A stretch of DNA of 64,000 nt, taken from Pirellula sp. (lineage in GTDB: Bacteria; Planctomycetota; Planctomycetia; Pirellulales; Pirellulaceae). The notes beneath the pieces are model-generated. The model did no database searches. It saw only the letters and a program-made list of their open reading frames with translations, and was not told where the DNA came from. The stretch covers positions 62,001 through 126,000 of the forward strand of contig JAJTID010000001.1 of assembly GCA_021300155.1 (NCBI GenBank), in the 5' to 3' direction. Below, one piece after another: positions 9,521 through 17,536 of this stretch. Made by a program: the position numbers and the translations under genes. The number at the start of each line of letters is the position of its first letter. Within the stretch, counting starts at the first letter, position 1.

Positions 9521-10623
9521 GGCTGTAACTTCCTGTAGGGAATTTCCAAGGCGTCGGCTTCCGCAGACTGCGATCGTTCACGAAGCACCGCGGCTGCTTG
9601 TTTCGCCGCATGCGATGCTAATCGATATTGCTCCGAATGCATCATGGCAACACGCATCCATTCGCTCAATGCCAGTTCCTTTTCATTTGCTTTGCTAAAA
9701 CGTTCCGCAAGCAACATCGTCGGCCCTGCTTGAAGTGGCAAAAGCAAAGAGTCACGTACCGCGTAACAGCGATTGACTCGTTTCGTAGCAAGCTCCACAG
9801 GCGGGGTTGTTCGCCAAAGCTGGGCTTCCGCGTACTTCGAAACAAGCGTACTTTTGGATTGTCTTGCCAACGTATCCAGTGTTGCGATTGCCTCTTTTTG
9901 CTGGTCACTATCGAGCAACCACGCCGCTCCCATCAATTTGATTAGTTCGTTTGAATCTCGTATCCAACCTTCTGAAAGCTCATGAAGCTTTTTCCGGTCA
10001 CCGATCGCCACCGATGAGTCGGTCCAAGGAATAGGAATGACAGTGGCAAGAAGAGGAGGCAATGACTCTTTGGCGAGTGCAAGAGAGTGGAAGAGGACAG
10101 CACCTTTCTCCCAGTTGCCCAGAGATGTTCGACATTCGACCAATTCAGCCAACAACATTTTCTGCTGCCATCGAGGCGTCGACGGATATTCAGACTTGGA
10201 ACCAAGCACTTTCGGCCCTATTGCAATCGCTTCGCTCCAGCGTTGCTTTGAGTAAAGCTCGTGCAACTTTTCGGCCAACGGATTCTCCCAAACCGGCTCT
10301 ATCCTCAAAACTCGAGGGGAGGAAATCGATCTTTCCCTCGAATCGTTCGGACGGACTAGAAACAACTTCTCAGCGTTCCATTCCAAAATCACGCCGGTCT
10401 CTAGCTTCGATTCCGGTGCATCCCATCGATTGAACGAAGAATCGTCATCATCCGCGATCGTGACTCGACTTGCCCCGCGAAACCTTTCGATGGCCTGTCG
10501 AAAAAGCTCGGTTTCTTCAATCGACACTGCCGCCTGCTGCGCAAAGACATGAGGGCATCCCACCGCGAGAAATATCGCCAGTTTCGTAACCGTCATAGAA
10601 AAGAATACCAAAACTTGGTGCAT
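9517..10623 (-). CDS. Secreted helical-repeat protein of unknown function
   Basis: The protein has 368 residues. A signal peptide (LAIFLAVGCPHVFAQQ) is followed by a short domain about residues 30-110 and then helical, TPR-like segments (for example AEKLHELYSKQRWSEAIAIG, and NWEKGAVLFHSLALAKESL). I recognise no named family. Its stop overlaps the start of the ExbB-like gene by four bases, so the two are made together. Periplasmic TPR-type proteins often accompany ExbB/ExbD or Tol systems, and a scaffold role is a reasonable inference but not shown. It is transcribed divergently from the deformylase gene, with about 75 bases between the starts. Confidence 0.65.
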   Translation of the reverse strand: MHQVLVFFSMTVTKLAIFLAVGCPHVFAQQAAVSIEETELFRQAIERFRGASRVTIADDDDSSFNRWDAPESKLETGVILEWNAEKLFLVRPNDSRERSISSPRVLRIEPVWENPLAEKLHELYSKQRWSEAIAIGPKVLGSKSEYPSTPRWQQKMLLAELVECRTSLGNWEKGAVLFHSLALAKESLPPLLATVIPIPWTDSSVAIGDRKKLHELSEGWIRDSNELIKLMGAAWLLDSDQQKEAIATLDTLARQSKSTLVSKYAEAQLWRTTPPVELATKRVNRCYAVRDSLLLPLQAGPTMLLAERFSKANEKELALSEWMRVAMMHSEQYRLASHAAKQAAAVLRERSQSAEADALEIPYRKLQP

Positions 10624-10698
10624 CTTCGGTTTACGTTTGAGACAAACTAGAAAACAATCTTAAGCCTACCTGATCCCACTCGAATCCGATACTCCCCC

Positions 10699-11289
10699 AT
10701 GCTGAAACTCCAGTTAGTCACTTATCCACATCCAACTTTGCGACATCGATCGAAACCCATTCTGAGGGTCGACGCTCAATTGAAGGAGATTGTCGAACAA
10801 ATGTTTGAGGTTATGTACGAATTTCGTGGAGTTGGGCTGGCGGCAAATCAAGTGAACTTGCCCATAAGGCTTTTTGTTGCCAACCCGTCAGGAGAAAAAA
10901 ACGAACGAGACCAAGAGATGGTTTTTATCAACCCCGTTATCAATAAACCGAAAGGCACCGTAGAAGCTGAAGAAGGCTGCTTGTCGCTGCCTGGTATTAA
11001 TGCTCACGTGAAGCGAAGTCGCTCGCTCCAAATCAGTGCATACGATATCTCGGGAACCGAAATTGCCGGCGAAGTGGATGGATTCCTAGCGAGAATTATC
11101 CAGCACGAAACCGACCATCTCGACGGCATGCTCTTTATCGATCGACTAAGCGACGAGACGAGAAGACCACTCGATGACGACCTCTACAAACTAGAAAGAC
11201 GATTCTTAGAAAGCCGCGAACAAGGAACCATTCCACCAGATGGTCAATTGGCAGACGAAACTGCAGCTTGGGAAAAGAAGTACTGCTGA
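10699..11289 (+). CDS. def: Peptide deformylase
   Basis: All three deformylase motifs are present: GVGLAANQV (residues 44-52), EEGCLSLPG with metal ligand Cys94, and QHETDHLDG with His136, Glu137 and His140. The enzyme removes the formyl group from the N-terminal Met of new proteins in the cytoplasm. At 196 residues it is a little longer than the core family, with a polar C-terminal tail after RLSDETRRPL. No met-tRNA formyltransferase gene is adjacent. Confidence 0.97.
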   Translation: MLKLQLVTYPHPTLRHRSKPILRVDAQLKEIVEQMFEVMYEFRGVGLAANQVNLPIRLFVANPSGEKNERDQEMVFINPVINKPKGTVEAEEGCLSLPGINAHVKRSRSLQISAYDISGTEIAGEVDGFLARIIQHETDHLDGMLFIDRLSDETRRPLDDDLYKLERRFLESREQGTIPPDGQLADETAAWEKKYC

Positions 11290-11334
11290 TCTTCTCGCGT
11301 GGGGTAATCGTTACCGACCACCAAGAGGAGCGTG

Positions 11335-12009
11335 CTAAGCTGCCGCACGATAGACGATAGCATTTCCCCGCTTGGAGTGACTTTTCGTTGCGCCGCAATT
11401 CTTCAAGACGTACGCGATTTGCTGAGCGAGCCATCGAGGCTCGCCGATCGACTCTGCCAGTTGCTGGGTATCAAAAAGCCTGGGGAGTTTCGGTTTACCC
11501 ATCAGACTCCAAAGGTCCTTCACTGAACGCAGCACAATTGCGTTGTCCATGGCGGGTTCGCGAGCCAGTGAGACATCAAGTGTTTTGTACTGTTTACGTC
11601 TCCCTTTCTTCGGCGCATCGATTCGTGTTTCGATGCATTCGACCAATAGTATTTCAATTGAAAGCCCCTTTCGGGGAAAAACGCTGGTGAAGTGAATAAG
11701 CTCACCAAAGAATTGTATGGGGCGTTGTTTCTTGGGGCTCTTACGACGACGCAATAGCCTTCCGCCGGCTTTATCGTACGTTTCGATTGTTTTCAGTTCG
11801 ATCCAAGGTTTAATGATCCGAATCTCATGATCCGCTTCCAGCAATTGCGTGATCTTTCTACGAAGTGCTCCTAAGCCTGCGTGCTGAATCTCGACCAATC
11901 GGCCATTGGAATCGATAGCATCGATGCGATACCGCGCTTCAGCAACTTCGACACTTTCAGGCGAAGCAGCATACAGTTGTTTTAGTTCGCGGTGGAGAGA
12001 AGTCTCCAT
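11335..12009 (-). CDS. Planctomycete hypothetical with a PD-(D/E)XK nuclease-like core
   Basis: I choose the start METSLHRELK at 12009; the frame extends upstream to 12054. No named function is known to me, though I have a general memory of similar planctomycete proteins. Numbering from the longer frame, Glu23 sits in an N-terminal helix, Asp45 in ARYRIDAI and Glu55-x-Gln57 in GRLVEIQHAGLG. Alternating strands and a following helix (LGALRRKITQLLEA) complete it. This is the arrangement of a PD-(D/E)XK nuclease core with E-x-Q, as in CoiA-like proteins. A basic middle (GRLLRRRKSPKKQRP) and a C-terminal winged-helix-like part (TQQLAESIGEPRWLAQQIAY) could bind DNA. The nuclease idea is inference. 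It lies head to head with the pseudogene at 12060-12540. Confidence 0.6.
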   Translation of the reverse strand: METSLHRELKQLYAASPESVEVAEARYRIDAIDSNGRLVEIQHAGLGALRRKITQLLEADHEIRIIKPWIELKTIETYDKAGGRLLRRRKSPKKQRPIQFFGELIHFTSVFPRKGLSIEILLVECIETRIDAPKKGRRKQYKTLDVSLAREPAMDNAIVLRSVKDLWSLMGKPKLPRLFDTQQLAESIGEPRWLAQQIAYVLKNCGATKSHSKRGNAIVYRAAA

Positions 12010-12059
12010 GGGTCGTTTCGAATTATCTAGAGTTAACGCGCGGTCTCGGGTCATCGGTC

Positions 12060-12540
12060 TTCTTCAATACCAAAAAGCACACGAGCAAAACAAGCGGACT
12101 CCAATGGCTCGCGCGGCGGTGGATGACCGTTTCCACGGTGGCGATCAGAGATGGTTCCGATACCGGTTTGCTCGAGTCTATTACGCGCATCGGCAAGGGA
12201 AGGCACTATGTGACTCACGATACATCGCAGGTCCCATAGATTTTTGCGAAAGAGACCGTCACTGCGAGTAAGTCGGCAATCGACGAACAACCATTCGTTT
12301 CCCAGGTGATTCGTGCGACCAAAGCGTTGGCTGATATTGAACTCAAAACAGCTCCATTTCTTTCGGGTTATGTCATGACCCGAGCTAAGCCAACAACGGA
12401 GGTCATTCTTGCGACAGAAAAAGGAGCCCCGCTATTGTCATGGTGGCGATTGCGACATTTCTTTTGGTGTTGGAAGTGGCATTGAGGCGAGTCGAATTTA
12501 GTTTTTTACCCTTCCGATTTTTCGCCAGCAACACTTGAAA
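12060..12540 (+). pseudogene. Remnant of a VWA/glutamine-amidotransferase-like membrane protein
   Basis: One forward frame (phase of 12060) reads WMTVSTVAIRDGSDTGLLES, then ITRIGKGRHYVTHDTSQVP, a TAG at 12237-12239, then IFAKETVTASKSAIDEQPF and APFLSGYVMTRAKPTTEVI, LATEKGAPLLSWWR. As I remember the family, planctomycete VWA/GATase-like membrane proteins have a Gln where this TAG stands (VPQIFAKETVTASK), and continue GDPLLAWWRYGLG. After SWWR the frame loses that text. A different frame from 12440 (ATFLLVLEVALRRVEF) resembles the usual C-terminal membrane end. So the piece is truncated at its 5' end, carries a nonsense change, and has an internal deletion. I infer a decaying gene fragment. Confidence 0.75.
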
Positions 12541-12738
12541 GTCGCAACGGACAAAAAGTCACGCGAGTGCGGCTGCATTTCCACTTCACGCTCCTCGACC
12601 GATGCGGTCGGCGGAATGTCTTATCAATCGATCGAGTGCTGCCGGTGGTGGCTAGATGTACGGGCTGAAATGATGCAGTATACTAAGCCGCCTGACATGT
12701 TTCGTTCCTATCCCGCAAGATTAAAGTAGGTCTCAATC

Positions 12739-13362
12739 ATGAAATACATTCATCGCTGCTTCGTCGCCCTCGCTTTTGCTACCCCTTTTTTTACGTGCGT
12801 TTTCGCTGAAGAGCCAATGCTCCGACCTCTGTTCAATGGCAAAGACTTCACCAACTTTAAGTCGGATGGTGCTGCAGAGTTTTGGCGAATTGAGAAAGAA
12901 GTACTTGTTGGAGAGAGCAATGCAGAGAAGAAAGGTCATTATCTTTGGACAGACAAGTCATACAAGGACTTTGTTCTCGAGTTTGACGCACGTTGGAAAG
13001 CGTCGACGGATCGAGGGGTTGATACAGGAATCGAAATGCGACAACCTAAATTGCAATTGCAGCTTGGTGTGTCGGGCAGTCTTCGCGTAGACATGACGGG
13101 TTCATTTTATACTGGTGGAAAACCTGCTTATCCGGAAGTTGGCCAAGCCAAGGAGGCGAAGAGTTTGTTACGTCCGGAAGGAGAATGGAACACGTTTCGC
13201 ATTCAAGCCAAGGGAGATACCTTTACCTGTTGGATCAATGGAAAGAAAGCTTCCGAATTGACGGATCCAAAGTTTTCAGGAGCGGCTCCGATCGGATTGC
13301 AGATTCACGGAGGTGTCGAGATGAAGTGTGAATATCGCAACGTCAAGATTGCAGAGCTTTAA
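12739..13362 (+). CDS. Secreted DUF1080 (3-keto-disaccharide hydrolase-type) protein
   Basis: The protein has 207 residues. A signal peptide (CFVALAFATPFFTCVFA) is followed by a concanavalin-like domain with the family marks LFNGKDFTNFKSDG, FVLEFDARWKA, GVDTGIEMRQP, GEWNTFRIQAKGDTFTCWING and GLQIHGGVEMKCEYRNVKI. DUF1080 proteins are greatly expanded in planctomycetes; some act as 3-keto-glycoside hydrolases or lyases and others probably bind sugars. It stands alone, with a possible -10 (TATACT at 12679) about 55 bases upstream. Confidence 0.9.
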   Translation: MKYIHRCFVALAFATPFFTCVFAEEPMLRPLFNGKDFTNFKSDGAAEFWRIEKEVLVGESNAEKKGHYLWTDKSYKDFVLEFDARWKASTDRGVDTGIEMRQPKLQLQLGVSGSLRVDMTGSFYTGGKPAYPEVGQAKEAKSLLRPEGEWNTFRIQAKGDTFTCWINGKKASELTDPKFSGAAPIGLQIHGGVEMKCEYRNVKIAEL

Positions 13363-13521
13363 ATCGCTTCCTAGAAACATCGCGTCTGAAAGTTGGGAAT
13401 CGATAAGAACATGTGTCTTTTGCGATTTCAGGTATCAGGTTATTGGCGATACTATTGCTCAGTCAATTGTTGATGTTTGTTCGTTTCATCTTTACGTTAT
13501 CCCGGGAGTTCTTGCCGCACT

Positions 13522-14547
13522 ATGAAGTCAATTGCTGTTGTCAATTTTGCACCGCAAAAAGGTTCTGTCGAAATTCGTGAATTCGATGTGCCGAAGATCG
13601 GTGACGACGATGTATTGCTCGAAGTGATCAATGTTGGTGTCTGCGGTAGCGATCTTCACCAGTGGACGGCCGATCATTCTTGGCCGGTCAACTATCCGGT
13701 GGTTCTGGGGCATGAGTTCGGTGGGCGAATTGTTGAGACCGGCTCGCGTGTTGTTGGCTGGGAGGTGGGCGATCGAGTGGTCAGCGAAACTGCCGCGATC
13801 ATCGATTCGAATAATCCGATGACACGCCAGGGGCGGTACAATCTCGACCCGACGCGCAAAGGTTTTGGGTATGGTGTGGATGGGGCCATGACCAAGTATG
13901 TGCGAGTACCATCTCGAATACTTCACCGTGTACCGGACGCGCTGCCGATGGAACAAGCGTGTTTGACGGAACCATGTTGTGTTGCATATAACGCCGTGGT
14001 GAAGAATGCACATATCGAACCTGGCGATAGAGTGGTTGTTTTGGGACCGGGTACGATTGGTATTTTGTGCGCGGCCATGGCCCGTTTGTGCGGCGCCGAG
14101 GTGGCGCTCGTCGGCCTCGAAGCGGACAGGCATCGGTTGAATATTGCCGCCCAGGATTATGGATGTATTCCAATCGTTGGTGATGCAAAAGCTTGGGCTT
14201 TAGAGCGGGATGGATTGGGAGCTGACGGTGTGATCGACGCAGCCGGAGCCAGTATCACGTTGAAGATTGCATTAGATCTGGTCCGGCCCGCAGGCTGGAT
14301 TAGCAAGGTTGGCTGGGGGCCTCAGCCTTTGGGTTTTAATATAGATCCACTCGTGCAAAAGAATGTTCGATTGCAGGGCAGCTTTAGTCATCACTGGGCG
14401 ATTTGGGAGCGGGTCATCGCGCTGCTGACGAGTGGTCAGTTGAATGTGAAGCCTATCATTGGCGGCGTATGGCCGTTGGAAGACTGGCACGATGCGTTTG
14501 AGAAAATGCATACAGGTGCCGTCGTGAAATCGGTACTCAGACCGTAG
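13522..14547 (+). CDS. Zinc-dependent medium-chain alcohol/polyol dehydrogenase
   Basis: I start at ATG 13522 (MKSIAVVNFAPQKG); the frame opens 15 codons earlier. Catalytic zinc ligands appear in VCGSDLHQW and in GHEFGGRIVETG, followed by VGDRVVSE. The nucleotide-binding site is VVVLGPGTIGILCAAMA. This is the threonine/sorbitol dehydrogenase branch. The four-cysteine structural zinc loop appears to be missing: the segment after VSETAAIIDSNNP carries a charged loop instead. The substrate is probably a sugar alcohol or amino alcohol. It converges with hemA, with about 14 bases between the stops. Confidence 0.9.
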   Translation: MKSIAVVNFAPQKGSVEIREFDVPKIGDDDVLLEVINVGVCGSDLHQWTADHSWPVNYPVVLGHEFGGRIVETGSRVVGWEVGDRVVSETAAIIDSNNPMTRQGRYNLDPTRKGFGYGVDGAMTKYVRVPSRILHRVPDALPMEQACLTEPCCVAYNAVVKNAHIEPGDRVVVLGPGTIGILCAAMARLCGAEVALVGLEADRHRLNIAAQDYGCIPIVGDAKAWALERDGLGADGVIDAAGASITLKIALDLVRPAGWISKVGWGPQPLGFNIDPLVQKNVRLQGSFSHHWAIWERVIALLTSGQLNVKPIIGGVWPLEDWHDAFEKMHTGAVVKSVLRP

Positions 14548-14561
14548 TTCGCGAATTCGGT

Positions 14562-15839
14562 TTAACGAATCTTGAATAACCAACGCAGAGCGGAGACGAG
14601 CGAGTCTCGCTGCTCGTTCTGCGAGACATCGCGTATCGACTGCAGCGGTTGATGAAGTATTTTGTTCACGAGACGGTCGAATGCATGTTCGATCTCTTGT
14701 TGGACTTCCGGACTCGCATTTTGCAAAGCCTGCTTTCCGAACAATCGAGACAATTCCGACGTTCGAATTTCTGCAGCTCGATCGCGAAGAGCACGAATCG
14801 TATCTCCTGAAGCGCGAATCTTCCAATCCGAAACGATTCGTTCTACTTCTTCCTTGATGATGCGTTTTGCTTTAGGTAACTGTTGTTCGCGAAAGGTGCG
14901 ATTTCGATTGCAAACAACTTGCAAGTCGTCTACAGAATAAAGATAGACGTAGGGCAGTCGTCCGATCGAAGCTTCGAAATCCCGAGGCACGGCTAGATCC
15001 AAGATCACTAGCATCCTATTGTTTCTGGCAGTTTGCAGTTTCCGGAATCTGGATTCCGTGATGATCGGCTCCGTTGCGCCAGTGGTGCTGACGATCAGAT
15101 CGGCCGAGATGACATTCGCATCGAGGCGATCCCAAGGTTCCGATCGAACGCCAAACTCCTCAGCAAGTTTTTGAGCGTTCTCCAAAGATCGGTTGACGAT
15201 TGTTATTGACTTGGCTCCTTCGTTCATCAGATAGGGGAGAGTTTCGCGTCCCATTTCTCCACTGCCGATCACCAAGACTTTTTTGTCGTCAAATCGTTCG
15301 AAGACATCCCGTGCCATTTCGCTAACTGCGACGCTAGGAACGCTAATGCGACGAGTATGAATTTCTGTTTCGTGTCCGACTCGCTTTGCCACGCGATTGG
15401 CATGTTGAAAAACCGCATGCATGGCTGGGCCTGCGAATCCTTGTTTGACCGCTTGTTCGTAGGCTTCGTGGACTTGCGATGCAATTTGTGATTCGCCAAC
15501 GACAAGCGAATCGATACTGCTGGAAACAGAGAATAGGTGCTCAATCGCGTCTTCCCCATCCAGGCGAGCAAAGTGTTCTTCGTACGCCTGAGGGGCGAGT
15601 TGATGAAAATCAGTGACAAACTGAATCAACTGGCTGGTTGTGGGAAGATCGACTTCGGTGGAAGCTCCCACGTAGAGTTCCACTCGGTTGCAGGTGCTAA
15701 GCAACACGGATTCACAATCGCTATATTGGTCACGAAGTAGATTTAGCGCCCCCTCTACTTGTTGTTCCGTAAAGGAGAATTTTTCGCGAATCTCGACGGG
15801 AGTTGTATGATGGCTGCAGCCGATCATCCTCAACTTCAT
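14562..15839 (-). CDS. hemA: Glutamyl-tRNA reductase
   Basis: The 425-residue protein begins MKLRMIGCSHHTTPVEIREK and has the catalytic Cys50 in LLSTCNRVELY, VVGESQIASQVHEAY, an NADPH fold with VLVIGSGEMGRETLPYL, and a C-terminal dimerisation helix region. It reduces glutamyl-tRNA to glutamate-1-semialdehyde, the first step of tetrapyrrole synthesis by the C5 route, in the cytoplasm. Its start overlaps the stop of the hemX/ccsA-like gene by four bases, the same hemX-hemA partnership known from Bacillus but with the order reversed. Confidence 0.97.
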   Translation of the reverse strand: MKLRMIGCSHHTTPVEIREKFSFTEQQVEGALNLLRDQYSDCESVLLSTCNRVELYVGASTEVDLPTTSQLIQFVTDFHQLAPQAYEEHFARLDGEDAIEHLFSVSSSIDSLVVGESQIASQVHEAYEQAVKQGFAGPAMHAVFQHANRVAKRVGHETEIHTRRISVPSVAVSEMARDVFERFDDKKVLVIGSGEMGRETLPYLMNEGAKSITIVNRSLENAQKLAEEFGVRSEPWDRLDANVISADLIVSTTGATEPIITESRFRKLQTARNNRMLVILDLAVPRDFEASIGRLPYVYLYSVDDLQVVCNRNRTFREQQLPKAKRIIKEEVERIVSDWKIRASGDTIRALRDRAAEIRTSELSRLFGKQALQNASPEVQQEIEHAFDRLVNKILHQPLQSIRDVSQNEQRDSLVSALRWLFKIR

Positions 15840-16753
15840 GGATTTTTACCTTCCGATGAGGAAGCCTCTATCAGCAAATCGCGATTCACTGATGTTTGGC
15901 CTTCATCGCTTGGTCCAAACATCTTGTTTCCACCATGCGGTGTACTTAGGACTAACGCGACGGCGGCAGCGACGATAAGAAAAGAGAGAATGTTCATCCA
16001 AGCAGTCGCGTCTCCACTACCTCGACGAGACAACTGCCATTGAATGGCTGACGCAATAACTAGCCAGACGAACAATCCTGCAGAGAAAAGGATTCCTCGA
16101 TCGAGCCATTCGACTCGACCGTCGCGAGTGAGATTCATAATGACACCCGAGACCATTCCAAATCCGATAGATGCAGCGCTGCCGAGCAAACAGATTCTGC
16201 CATAGGATTGCGAGTATTCGAGCGAAGGAAGTTGGAAACGAGATCGAGATGTGAGTTTGTTTTTGAGCCTCCAGGCTTGAAGAAAGTACATTGTGGCCAT
16301 TGCAAAGCCGAGCGAAACCAGCATTGTGCCCCCCATCATGGCGATTCCGTGCAGCAATCTCCAACCCGTTGCCGAGTTCGCTGATCCCAACGTCTTCGGA
16401 GAGAGGATGATGGCTACACCGACAAGCATCAATACAAAGGGAAGCACAAAGATCCCGATCCAATTTTCGCTTCGTCGAATGAGAAGCCAACCGTAGGCAA
16501 CCGCTAGAGTCCAGGCGGACAAAATTCCCCAATCGTGCCAGGAGATGGCCCAAGTGCTATTCGTACCGCTTGTTGCAAGAAAGATTCTATCGAGCAGGTA
16601 AAGAGTGTGAGTGAAAAGAGATACTGAGGCCGCTGCAACCAATATCACTCTCGTCCACCATCCGATTTTTCCTGTAGAGGGGATTCGCCATCGAGCCAGC
16701 TCTAGCACGAAAACAACCGAGTACGCAATGAGAAAGCAGGTTGCGTTTGGCAT
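15836..16753 (-). CDS. HemX/CcsA-type cytochrome c assembly membrane protein
   Basis: From Met30 of the longer frame (MPNATCFLIAYSVVF) the protein has about 305 residues and roughly eight membrane segments, with the CcsA/HemX layout: a Trp-rich loop (STWAISWHDWGILS) and LLHGIAMMGGTMLVSLGF. Related proteins handle haem for cytochrome c maturation or control glutamyl-tRNA reductase level. I prefer Met30 because a terminator hairpin at 16771-16806 occupies the sequence that a longer reading would have to translate. The gene is coupled to hemA by a four-base overlap. Confidence 0.85.
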   Translation of the reverse strand: MPNATCFLIAYSVVFVLELARWRIPSTGKIGWWTRVILVAAASVSLFTHTLYLLDRIFLATSGTNSTWAISWHDWGILSAWTLAVAYGWLLIRRSENWIGIFVLPFVLMLVGVAIILSPKTLGSANSATGWRLLHGIAMMGGTMLVSLGFAMATMYFLQAWRLKNKLTSRSRFQLPSLEYSQSYGRICLLGSAASIGFGMVSGVIMNLTRDGRVEWLDRGILFSAGLFVWLVIASAIQWQLSRRGSGDATAWMNILSFLIVAAAVALVLSTPHGGNKMFGPSDEGQTSVNRDLLIEASSSEGKNP

Positions 16754-16770
16754 GTGATGGTCAACAGTTA

Positions 16771-16806
16771 GAAAGGAAAAGGCCTCGCAGAATGCCCGCG
16801 AGGCCT
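16771..16806 (-). terminator. Intrinsic terminator after the Asp/Glu-rich gene
   Basis: The arms AGGCCTCGC (16780-16788) and GCGAGGCCT (16798-16806) form a perfect 9-bp stem with a 9-base loop. Read on the minus strand, the stem is followed by TTTTCCTTTC. It lies about 80 bases past the stop of the 16884-17408 gene and just before the hemX start, which fixes the direction of that gene and separates it from the hem operon. Confidence 0.8.
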
Positions 16807-16883
16807 GTTGGTCATTCGTGAAGAGGACCAATGAGTGCAAAGGTCCGCGGGAATGATGTCGTTAAGGAGAGAGGGACTAATGA

Positions 16884-17408
16884 TCAGTCCCAATCTTCAT
16901 CGTCTTCATCTTCATCTTCGTCATCGTCATCATCCCAGTCGTCGTCGTCTTCCCAGTCCTCATCTTCCTCTTCCTCTTCATCGTCGTCTTCATCTTCATC
17001 GTCATCGACCTCTTCCCATTCGTCATCGTCTAGGTCGTCGTCATCATCTTCTTCGTCCAAATCCTCATCGTCGTCATCGGTTTCTTCCTCGTCGAATTCT
17101 TCATCGTCAAGTTCTTCGTCATCGTCATCGTCAAGTTCTTCGTCGTCGTCCTCGTCGAAGTCGTCATCATCGTCAGACATGACAATGTATTGGCCGCAAT
17201 CTGAATCTAGGCCAACATCAGACTCGAGGTCATCAGGCGACCATTGGCCCCCGCGTGACCACTGGCCACTAGGTGATTGTTGACCACTAGGTGATCGTTG
17301 ACCACTAGGTGATCGTTGACCACTAGGTGACCATGAGGCAAACTCCCAAGTTAACTGCTCGGATGTTGACATTGTTGACAACTCTCGCGCGGTTAGCGTC
17401 ATCTTCAC
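16884..17408 (-). CDS. Extremely acidic Asp/Glu-run protein of unknown function
   Basis: The gene opens with GTG at 17408, seven bases after AAGGAG; an ATG two codons later is an alternative. The 174 residues fall into three parts: an ordinary start (about 1-27), five or six copies of a hexapeptide like SPSGQR (about 28-58), and from MSDDDDD onward almost nothing but Asp and Glu with a few Trp, Phe and Leu, ending DEDDEDWD. Such acidic tails occur in planctomycete hypotheticals and could bind cations or basic proteins; that is inference. The good ribosome site and the downstream terminator favour this strand over the antisense Ser-run frame. Confidence 0.65.
   Translation of the reverse strand: MKMTLTARELSTMSTSEQLTWEFASWSPSGQRSPSGQRSPSGQQSPSGQWSRGGQWSPDDLESDVGLDSDCGQYIVMSDDDDDFDEDDDEELDDDDDEELDDEEFDEEETDDDDEDLDEEDDDDDLDDDEWEEVDDDEDEDDDEEEEEDEDWEDDDDWDDDDDEDEDEDDEDWD
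17227..17334. repeat. 18-bp tandem repeat inside the acidic-protein gene
   Basis: The unit TGACCACTAGGTGATCGT occurs twice exactly (17281-17298, 17299-17316), with near copies at 17263-17280 and 17317-17334 and decayed copies before them back to about 17227. It encodes the SPSGQ(R/W/Q) hexapeptides. The period is a multiple of three, so copy-number change would keep the frame. Confidence 0.85.
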
Positions 17409-17536
17409 AGGTGAACTCCTTATCTATCCGTCGTACGTGAGGTTTTCTAGCAAACTTTCAGGACTATCTTACCGGGCAATTTCTTGTTGGACAGTGAGCC
17501 TAAGTGGAGAAATTGCGTTTGCTTTTCCACAATTCC

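Noticed and set aside
13528-14133. 201-codon frame antisense to the alcohol dehydrogenase
   Set aside because: It is a shadow of a strongly recognised gene on the other strand.
16831-17283. Open plus-strand frame of long serine runs
   Set aside because: It mirrors the Asp/Glu codons of the minus-strand gene, which has a ribosome site and a terminator. The serine frame has neither.
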